A stretch of 8,176 nt of DNA, taken from assembly GCA_002341815.1 (NCBI GenBank), contig DDOT01000020.1, positions 1,221 through 9,396 of the forward strand, written 5' to 3'. The notes under the pieces are model-generated. The model did no database searches. It was not told the origin of the DNA and saw nothing but the letters and a program-made list of their open reading frames with translations. The position numbers and the translations under genes are program-made. This document shows, one piece after another, positions 1 through 4,697 of this stretch (within the stretch, counting starts at the first letter, position 1; every line of letters starts with the position of its first letter). Source of the DNA: Thiobacillus sp. UBA2487. Its GTDB lineage: Bacteria > Pseudomonadota > Gammaproteobacteria > Burkholderiales > Sulfuriferulaceae.

Positions 1-95
1 TTAACTGAACGTCTTGCCCGAGGGTGCCCTAAATTTTGATATCACTAGACAAATCGCCAGTTCCTACGCCAGCATAATCAACACGCTAAGTGAAT
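1..95. other. Left-edge stretch with no supported complete gene
   Basis: Only the end of a rightward gene could lie here. Frame 1 reads 12 codons and stops at TGA 37-39, 56 bases before the terminator hairpin at 96. This could be the C-terminus of a gene outside the window, but the peptide is too short to identify. Frame 2 is open from 14 to 202 from a TTG, but it runs straight through the terminator and has no convincing ribosome binding site, so I do not call it a gene. I see no tRNA or other RNA signature. Confidence 0.25.
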
Positions 96-127
96 GGTTG
101 GGCCGACCGGCCACCCTTTTTTATTTT
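96..127 (+). terminator. Rho-independent terminator of a unit left of the window
   Basis: A GC-rich hairpin has left arm 96-104, loop GACC (105-108) and right arm 109-116. The inner GGCC/GGCC pairs are perfect; the outer part has one mismatch and one bulged G. Six T residues (117-122) follow, then A and four more T. The T-tract lies on the right only, so it terminates rightward transcription. No complete rightward gene precedes it in the window, so the terminated unit begins outside. It does not serve the leftward gene at 188-610, because that strand has an A-tract before the hairpin and no T-tract after it. Confidence 0.7.
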
Positions 128-187
128 CTACTTGCAATGCTTTTTCCGAAGCGAATGGCTGGATTTCAAACCAAGCGGGAAAAAGGG

Positions 188-610
188 TCAAGCACCGTGT
201 AAAAAGCCTTCCCACCATTTCTTGCGATTGTTAGGCACCACTTGTACGTCGAGCGATTCCGGGGGCACCTGACTCATAATCCAGCCCGGCATGACCCGTG
301 TTTTGCTTGAACCACATGAAACCCCCAAATTGTGAGGATCATAGATCACCACAAACGCAGGTGTTTCAAGATTGTCAGCGTACACGATACCGCAATAACG
401 CTCTTCATGTTCATTGTGCAACAACGTATCGATCTGCTGAATAAACGCAGTAACCTGCCCAGCATCTGATGGCGTGGTTGGCACAGACTGACCCACCGCA
501 TACAAATACCAGTTTTTCGAGGTATCTATTTTTGGCCAGAATGCAGCCAGTTGATCCCAAGACAACAGACTGTACAGCAACCCGTCAAACTTGCTGCGAA
601 AATCACTCAT
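188..610 (-). CDS. Uncharacterised 140-residue protein downstream of dksA
   Basis: I do not recognise a named family, so no function is given. The protein is soluble-looking, with no signal peptide and no membrane segment, and is rich in aromatic residues: tryptophans at 18, 25, 34, 110, 132 and 133. Distinctive stretches are WYLYAVG (34-40), YCGIVYADN (72-80), a segment around YDPHNLGVSCGSS (90-102) and PGWIMSQVPP (108-117). The last of these reads like a conserved core. There are two cysteines (73 and 99) and no recognisable catalytic or nucleotide-binding motif. The ATG at 610-608 begins 12 bases after the dksA stop, with GGGAT just upstream as a weak ribosome binding site. Spacing and orientation point to co-transcription with dksA. 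That the ORF is a real gene is likely from its length, aromatic content and tight fit behind dksA. Confidence 0.72.
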   Translation of the reverse strand: MSDFRSKFDGLLYSLLSWDQLAAFWPKIDTSKNWYLYAVGQSVPTTPSDAGQVTAFIQQIDTLLHNEHEERYCGIVYADNLETPAFVVIYDPHNLGVSCGSSKTRVMPGWIMSQVPPESLDVQVVPNNRKKWWEGFLHGA

Positions 611-622
611 ATGCCATCCCGA

Positions 623-1045
623 TCAACGCGCCACTTGCCGCTCGCGGAATTCATCCAGGGTTTTGCAATCAATACACAACGTCGCTGTTGGCCGGGCCTC
701 CAGGCGTTTAAGGCCGATTTCAACCCCGCACGCTTCACAATACCCGTACTCACCTTGATCGATGTGCGCCACGGTTTCCTCGATTTTCTTGATCAGTTTG
801 CGCTCACGATCGCGGTTACGCAACTCAAGCGCCATATCCGATTCCTGACTGGCTCGGTCATTGGGATCAGCGAACAAGGTTGCGTCTTCCTGCATGGCAT
901 GTATCGTGCCATCAATATCCTGAGAAAGCTCGGCTTTCCATGCCTCCAGAATTTTGCGAAAATGCGCAAGCTGTGGCGCATTCATGTATTCCTCATCGGG
1001 CTTGGGCTCGTAAGGTGTAAATTTTGTAAATTCGACTGCCGTCAT
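623..1045 (-). CDS. dksA: RNA polymerase-binding transcription factor DksA
   Basis: DksA enters the secondary channel of RNA polymerase and, with ppGpp, adjusts initiation at rRNA and amino-acid promoters. The 140-residue product matches E. coli DksA along nearly its whole length. Visible features are EEYMN near residue 18, the coiled-coil tip DPND with both acidic residues (D60, D63), the ELRNRDRERKLIKKIE helix (74-89), and a four-cysteine zinc site (C103, C106, C124, C127) around GYCEACGVEIG and LCIDC. I chose the ATG at 1045-1043, which has GGAAG 11 bases upstream. The frame extends 29 codons further to a TTG at 1132, but that has no ribosome binding site, overlaps the start region of the divergent gene, and adds sequence unlike DksA. 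The protein is about ten residues shorter at the N-terminus than in E. coli. The next gene follows after 12 bases. Confidence 0.96.
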   Translation of the reverse strand: MTAVEFTKFTPYEPKPDEEYMNAPQLAHFRKILEAWKAELSQDIDGTIHAMQEDATLFADPNDRASQESDMALELRNRDRERKLIKKIEETVAHIDQGEYGYCEACGVEIGLKRLEARPTATLCIDCKTLDEFRERQVAR

Positions 1046-1137
1046 GTCTAATGTCACTTCCGAACGTGAGAAAAAAACTGAAGCACGCGGCCTCAAACTC
1101 GACTTAATATCAGAAATTTGTGAAGAGAGCAATGTTT
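1046..1137. promoter_or_regulatory. Divergent promoter region dksA / cbbY-like gene
   Basis: These 92 bases separate two divergent start codons and must hold promoters for at least dksA. On the minus strand the best candidate is TTGCTC (1132-1127), a 17-base spacer and TATTAA (1109-1104), matching the sigma-70 consensus at 3/6 and 4/6. On the plus strand TAATAT (1105-1110) could be a -10 box for the phosphatase gene, with no good -35. The AT-rich centre around 1104-1118 is shared, so the two promoters may overlap. None of these calls is strong. Confidence 0.3.
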
Positions 1138-1917
1138 ATGAATCAATCCCCCCTTACCGCCTTGCTGTTTGATGTTGACGGAACCTTGGCCGACACGGAA
1201 AAAGACGGCCACCGCCCTGCATTTAACGCCGCGTTCAACGAATTTGGGCTCGACTGGAACTGGGATGTCGAGTTATACGGCAAACTACTCGACGTCACGG
1301 GCGGCAAGGAGCGAATCCGTTATTTTGTCGACAACTGGCTACCCGACTGGCAAAAACCTGCACATTACGACGACTTGGTGGTGCAATTACACAAGGCCAA
1401 AACCCGCCATTACACCGAACGTTTACAGCAAGGTCAAATCCCGCTTCGCCCCGGCGTGGCTCGTCTCATCAATGAAGCGCGCAATACCGGACTGCGCTTG
1501 GCCATTGCCACTACCACAACACCGGAAAATGTCACCGCACTGTTGCAATACAGCATGGCACCGGACGCGCTGGACTGGTTTGAGGTGATTGCGGCCGGCG
1601 ATGTCGTGCCGGCAAAGAAACCCGCACCCGATATCTACCGTTGGGCCATGGAACGCATGCAGCTTACACCTGATCAGTGTCTGGCTTTCGAAGACTCTTT
1701 TAATGGCCTGCAATCCAGCCGCGCTGCCGGCCTTACGACCATTGTGACCATTAACGACTACACTGCCCTACACGATTTCACCGGCGCCGCGCTGGTGACC
1801 AGTGATCTGGGCGACTTGACCACACCTCCCCGCGTTATCACCGGCAGCTTGCAGAACGAACCTGTCGTCAATATAGCGCTATTGCACAAACTGCATGCTA
1901 ACCCGATCTTTTCATAA
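1138..1917 (+). CDS. cbbY: CbbY-like HAD-superfamily sugar phosphatase
   Basis: This is a subfamily I HAD hydrolase with an N-terminal cap, 259 residues. Motif I is FDVDGT with nucleophile D12 and acid/base D14. Motif II is the ATTTT segment (124-128), motif III the lysine in AKKPAPDIY (159-167), and motif IV FEDSFNG (184-190). Cap residues GGKERIR (55-61), REA-like LRPG (103-106) and IAAGD (151-155) follow Rhodobacter CbbY closely. Characterised CbbY enzymes dephosphorylate xylulose-1,5-bisphosphate, a misfire product that inhibits RuBisCO. The substrate here is inferred from similarity. The start is ATG 1138, with GAAGAGAG (1122-1129) 8 bases upstream; ATG 1132 and GTG 1120 are in frame but worse placed. 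About 25 residues after the last HAD helix form a tail that I do not recognise. No Calvin-cycle gene is adjacent. The gene stands alone, divergent from dksA and convergent with the ferritin-like gene. Confidence 0.88.
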   Translation: MNQSPLTALLFDVDGTLADTEKDGHRPAFNAAFNEFGLDWNWDVELYGKLLDVTGGKERIRYFVDNWLPDWQKPAHYDDLVVQLHKAKTRHYTERLQQGQIPLRPGVARLINEARNTGLRLAIATTTTPENVTALLQYSMAPDALDWFEVIAAGDVVPAKKPAPDIYRWAMERMQLTPDQCLAFEDSFNGLQSSRAAGLTTIVTINDYTALHDFTGAALVTSDLGDLTTPPRVITGSLQNEPVVNIALLHKLHANPIFS

Positions 1918-1919
1918 AT

Positions 1920-1953
1920 TCGGGCTAAGCGTGATGTTGCCCGACAATTTTTT
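1920..1953 (+). terminator. Probable terminator of the cbbY-like gene
   Basis: TCGGGC (1920-1925) and GCCCGA (1939-1944) form a 6-bp stem just after the stop codon at 1915-1917. Inside it AGC (1928-1930) can pair with GTT (1936-1938). ACA and then a T-rich tract (1948-1953 and beyond) follow. The three bases between stem and T-tract make it imperfect. The hairpin lies inside the last codons of the convergent ferritin-like gene. Confidence 0.45.
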
Positions 1954-2221
1954 CTTCTTTGAACAAATTGTCGCGCAACTCATGATCAAATGCCGCATCG
2001 CGCCGACGCACCCATTCAAGCAACATCGCGGCATGTTCTTTTTCTTCATCGCGGTTATGCATCAAAATAGCCTTCAGCTCGGCATCATGACAGACCTCAG
2101 CCCGCTGGTTATACCAATCAACCGCCTCCAGTTCTTCCATCAAAGACACAATGGCGCGATGCATGTCCATGGTGGCAGCACTTAACTTATCCACGGGTTC
2201 GTGATAACCTTCGTTTGACAT
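1925..2221 (-). CDS. Ferritin-like protein of the encapsulated-ferritin (EncFtn) family
   Basis: The 98-residue protein is close to the ferroxidase EncFtn of Rhodospirillum rubrum, which oxidises Fe(II) inside encapsulin shells. The shared core is HRAIVSLMEELEAVDWY (21-37) and HNRDEEKEHAAM (55-66). The iron-ligand residues E32, E62 and H65 of R. rubrum correspond to E30, E60 and H63 here; E29, E32 and W36 at the dimer interface are also kept. EncFtn folds as a two-helix hairpin and builds the four-helix ferritin site only on dimerisation, which fits this short length. After the second helix there are only about eleven residues (87-98), with no clear linker or targeting peptide for an encapsulin shell, and no shell gene is adjacent. 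The start is ATG 2221-2219 behind a strong GGAGGG site. It is transcribed alone, divergent from a flavin reductase. Family assignment is firm; whether it acts free or in a shell encoded elsewhere is open. Confidence 0.9.
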   Translation of the reverse strand: MSNEGYHEPVDKLSAATMDMHRAIVSLMEELEAVDWYNQRAEVCHDAELKAILMHNRDEEKEHAAMLLEWVRRRDAAFDHELRDNLFKEEKIVGQHHA

Positions 2222-2300
2222 TTTTTACCCTCCATAAAACTGAAAAGATTCTGCCAACAACCGACAGCATTTTGACAGTGACTTTGCGTACGCCAGATAC
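2222..2300. promoter_or_regulatory. Divergent intergenic region, ferritin-like gene / reductase
   Basis: These 79 bases must hold the promoter of the ferritin-like gene, whose ribosome binding site GGAGGG (minus strand, 2233-2228) is clear. A perfect TTGACA stands at 2272-2277 on the plus strand, but no matching -10 follows at the right distance. GACAG occurs twice, at 2263-2267 and 2274-2278, 11 bases apart. I see no sequence resembling a Fur box. The reductase start has no recognisable ribosome binding site in this stretch. Confidence 0.3.
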
Positions 2301-2996
2301 ATGCACATCGCCACGATTGAATCCATTATACCGGTCACACCCACTGTACGTATTTTTCGTTTGTCATGCACCGACTCGTCATTTTATCGACTTGCCGGAC
2401 AATGGATCAACGTTGGACGTGAAATTAATGGTGCTGTACCCGTTGCCAGTTACTCAATCGCGTCATCCCCAAACAATCCGGGTGATATCGAACTGGCTGT
2501 CCGTTACAGTGACCAGCATCCATTAACGAAATGGCTACACGAATCGGCACAACCCGGTGATTTGCTCAGCATCAGCAGTGGCAAAGGGGGATTTGTCTGG
2601 CATCCGGGCATGACCGAACGCGTTGTACTCATTGGCGCGGGCACCGGCATTACCCCACTGATGAGTATTTATCGATTGGCAGCCACCGTTAGCAAGCCAA
2701 GACCGGCCACACTACTCTACAGCGTCAGTAACCTGTCCGAATATTTGTATCGTGACGAAATCCATAAACTGGCTCAAACCGGTAACGTTGCATACATCAC
2801 CACCCTTACCCAACCCGATGCTGACTGGGATGGTCGAACCGGGCGTATCAATCTGGCAATGTTGCAAGAAACCGGGCTGGATAATGACACGCTCTATTAC
2901 TTGTGCGGCCCACGCGACATGGTCGATGATCTGAATGACGCCCTGCGGAATTCAGATGTTCCCATCAAAAACATCATGTTTGAAAAGTGGTGGTAA
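2301..2996 (+). CDS. OXNAD1-type FAD/NAD(P)H oxidoreductase
   Basis: A single-chain ferredoxin-NADP-reductase-like flavoprotein, 231 residues, expected to be cytosolic and to pass electrons from NAD(P)H through FAD to an unknown acceptor. The N-terminal FAD barrel (about 1-100) carries VASYSIASSP, the family's RxYS-type flavin motif with A in place of R. The NAD(P) domain begins at VVLIGAGTGITPLMS (about 107-121) and ends with LCGPRDMVDDL and the C-terminal FEKWW. That CGP motif and FEKWW ending are also found in the OXNAD1 branch, so I place it there. No iron-sulfur cluster motif is present, so it is not a phenol-hydroxylase-type reductase. ATG 2301 is the only possible start after the in-frame stop at 2241-2243, though no ribosome binding site precedes it. 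It is divergent from the ferritin-like gene 79 bases away, which makes reductive iron handling a possible role. The physiological substrate is unknown. Confidence 0.87.
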   Translation: MHIATIESIIPVTPTVRIFRLSCTDSSFYRLAGQWINVGREINGAVPVASYSIASSPNNPGDIELAVRYSDQHPLTKWLHESAQPGDLLSISSGKGGFVWHPGMTERVVLIGAGTGITPLMSIYRLAATVSKPRPATLLYSVSNLSEYLYRDEIHKLAQTGNVAYITTLTQPDADWDGRTGRINLAMLQETGLDNDTLYYLCGPRDMVDDLNDALRNSDVPIKNIMFEKWW

Positions 2997-3004
2997 CAGC
3001 AATC

Positions 3005-3027
3005 GCTGATTAACCCGGTCGATCAGC
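3005..3027. other. Inverted repeat between convergent reductase and helicase genes
   Basis: GCTGAT (3005-3010) and ATCAGC (3022-3027) form a perfect 6-bp stem around an 11-base loop. It covers the helicase stop codon (3023-3025) and lies 9 bases after the reductase stop. Neither side has a T-tract, so it is not a typical intrinsic terminator. It could still slow or protect transcript ends from both directions. Confidence 0.3.
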
Positions 3028-4462
3028 TCCCGATATCGTCTTCCTCAGACAAAATCGAATGATGCGTCATGCTCGGCGCCTGTACCGGTGGCAAAAACAA
3101 CGCCGGAATTTCGCGTTTGGTCCGTACAGAACCATCGCGCACCCCAGATACATGACGGGTTAATCCATCTGCATCAGGCTGTTCCCGACTGCCGATAGCC
3201 TGCCGTACCAGGTTTGCAGACGTCATCCCTGCCGCCATTCCACCAGCTGCTGCTTGTCCATGTGCAGCTAATCGATAGCCGGTTGACGATTTTTTTTGTT
3301 GTGCCGGGGTGTTGGCATAGGGCATTGCTTCCGCAGGTGGCGGCTCAGACACAATCCGCGTATTCAGCAGTTTTTCGATATCCGCCAATTGGCGCATCTC
3401 TTCGGCAGCCACCAATGACAATGCCTCACCATCGGCTCCGGCACGACCTGTCCGACCAATCCGGTGCACATAATCTTCCGCCGCGCGTGGCAAATCATAA
3501 TTGATCACCACCGGCAAATGATCAATATCAATGCCTCGTGCAGCAACATCCGTGGCCACCAGCACACGAATATCGCCCCGCTTGAATTGATCCAGCGCTT
3601 CGCTGCGCGCCTGCTGGGTTTTATCACCATGAATGGCATTGGCAGGAATACCTTGACGGCTCAGATGGCTGGCCAGGCGATTGGCGCCCAATTTGGTTCC
3701 GCAAAACACCAGTACTTGCCGTAAATCCCGATGCCGGATGATGCCGGTCAGCACCGCGAGCTTTTGTTCTTTATCTACCGGATGCACGCGTTGTTTGACT
3801 GTTTCAGCCGCCGTATTGCGTTTGGCCACTTCAATCAAACGAGGATTTTGCATGATGCTATCGGCCAATTTACGGATTTCTCCGGAAAAAGTCGCCGAAA
3901 ACATCATGTTTTGCCGTTTAACCGGCAACAGTTCAATAATACGGCGTAAATCGGGCATAAAGCCCATGTCCAGCATGCGGTCCGCTTCATCCAGTATGAA
4001 TATATTAACCTGCGCCAGATCCAGGGTTCGATTTTGCACGTGATCCAGCAAACGCCCGGGCGTGGCCACCAAAATATCGGTACCGGCCCGCAAGGTTTCA
4101 ATCTGCGGATTCATGTTGACACCGCCATAAATGACAGCCACGCGCAACGGCACATGTTTGCCATATTTAACCACGCTCTCACCGACCTGAATTGCCAATT
4201 CACGGGTGGGGGTTAGAATCAACGCCCGCACCGGATGACGAGCCGGCGACAAGCTATGCGTGGCAAATGGCGCCAACCGGCTTAACATCGGCAACGTAAA
4301 TCCGGCGGTTTTACCGGTACCGGTTTGCGCGCCAGCCATAATGTCGCATCCTGTTAATGCGACCGGAATCACTTGCGATTGAACGGGTGTTGGTTCAGTG
4401 TAACCGCAATCTTCCAGCGCCTTCACCACATCGGCAACCAGACCGAGATCAGAAAATCCCAT
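3023..4462 (-). CDS. rhlE: ATP-dependent DEAD-box RNA helicase, RhlE type
   Basis: All motifs of an active DEAD-box helicase are present: Q motif GFSDLG with PTPVQ (24-28), motif I AQTGTGKT (45-52), Ia PTRELA (85-90), Ib TPGR (134-137), II DEAD (158-161), III SAT (189-191), IV VFCGT (252-256), V ARGID (308-312) and VI HRIGRTGR (333-340). The N-terminus and the AQTGTGKTAGFTLP segment are typical of RhlE, a cytosolic RNA unwinding ATPase linked to ribosome assembly and RNA decay. The protein has 479 residues. The last 137 are not conserved core: a QQKKSS patch, a low-complexity Ala/Gly/Met run near residue 410, and an acidic end SEEDDIGS, unlike the basic tails common in RhlE. The start is ATG 4462-4460, with GGAG 5 bases upstream. 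It is monocistronic, and I see no strong promoter match in the upstream 100 bases on this strand. Confidence 0.94.
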   Translation of the reverse strand: MGFSDLGLVADVVKALEDCGYTEPTPVQSQVIPVALTGCDIMAGAQTGTGKTAGFTLPMLSRLAPFATHSLSPARHPVRALILTPTRELAIQVGESVVKYGKHVPLRVAVIYGGVNMNPQIETLRAGTDILVATPGRLLDHVQNRTLDLAQVNIFILDEADRMLDMGFMPDLRRIIELLPVKRQNMMFSATFSGEIRKLADSIMQNPRLIEVAKRNTAAETVKQRVHPVDKEQKLAVLTGIIRHRDLRQVLVFCGTKLGANRLASHLSRQGIPANAIHGDKTQQARSEALDQFKRGDIRVLVATDVAARGIDIDHLPVVINYDLPRAAEDYVHRIGRTGRAGADGEALSLVAAEEMRQLADIEKLLNTRIVSEPPPAEAMPYANTPAQQKKSSTGYRLAAHGQAAAGGMAAGMTSANLVRQAIGSREQPDADGLTRHVSGVRDGSVRTKREIPALFLPPVQAPSMTHHSILSEEDDIGS

Positions 4463-4559
4463 GCAAACTCCAACTGGAACAATCCCTGCATTCTACAGCA
4501 ATAAGCGGTTTCACCGTAGCCGAACCGGTTTTTTGTGAACCCATTACCACGAGATTAGC

Positions 4560-4589
4560 TTGCACTTACACAACAATTTACTATATAAT
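4560..4589 (+). promoter_or_regulatory. Sigma-70-type promoter of the efflux operon
   Basis: A perfect -10 hexamer TATAAT (4584-4589) lies 18 bases after TTGCAC (4560-4565), a 3/6 match to the -35 consensus. The surroundings are strongly AT-rich. Transcription would start near 4596, giving a leader of about 100 bases before the ATG at 4698. It is the best promoter match in the window. The weak -35 beside a perfect -10 would suit an activated or repressed promoter. Confidence 0.6.
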
Positions 4590-4618
4590 TATTCTCTAAT
4601 ATTCTCACTTATTCCGTA
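4589..4618 (+). repeat. Three phased 10-base direct repeats at the transcription start
   Basis: TTATTCTCTA (4589-4598), ATATTCTCAC (4599-4608) and TTATTCCGTA (4609-4618) follow each other without gaps. The core TATTC recurs exactly every 10 bases, one helical turn, and starts inside the -10 box. Such phasing places identical contacts on one face of the DNA, as expected for a regulator site or for intrinsic bending. No regulator gene lies in the window to pair it with. Confidence 0.45.
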
Positions 4619-4627
4619 GAAACAATG

Positions 4628-4653
4628 TTTTGCAGGCAAAAAACTGTTTTGCC
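4628..4653 (+). promoter_or_regulatory. Alternative hairpins in the efflux operon leader
   Basis: Three arms occur in a row: TTTTGC (4628-4633), GGCAAAA (4635-4641) and TTTTGCC (4647-4653). The middle arm pairs perfectly with the third (7 bp, loop AACTG), and GCAAAA (4636-4641) pairs perfectly with the first (6 bp, two-base loop). The two pairings exclude each other. As DNA the second forms a 19-base palindrome that could be a dimeric repressor operator; as RNA it would sit in the untranslated leader. No T-tract follows, so it is not a plain terminator. Confidence 0.4.
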
Positions 4654-4697
4654 ATGCTAACATGCACGGAAGCGCATTTTTACAAAGGCTTAACCCG

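Noticed and set aside
14..202. Rightward 62-codon open frame from a TTG
   Set aside because: It runs through the terminator hairpin and T-tract at 96-127, lacks a ribosome binding site and has no recognisable protein features.
551..1051. 166-codon rightward open frame opposite dksA
   Set aside because: It is the antisense shadow of a clearly identified gene and shows no protein family features.
1046..1132. 29-codon N-terminal extension of DksA
   Set aside because: The extended start is a TTG with no ribosome binding site, overlaps the start region of the divergent gene, and the added residues do not resemble DksA N-termini.
2286..2293. Perfect 8-base palindrome GCGTACGC before the reductase start
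   Set aside because: Palindromes of this length are common by chance, and nothing else marks it as an operator.
2272..2301. TTGACA as the -35 of a leaderless reductase promoter
   Set aside because: The hexamers 16 to 18 bases downstream match the -10 consensus at no more than 3/6, and the start site would fall after the ATG.
4528..4535. AACCGGTT palindrome followed by T residues, as a possible terminator
   Set aside because: The palindrome leaves no loop for a stable stem and no gene reads into it from the left.
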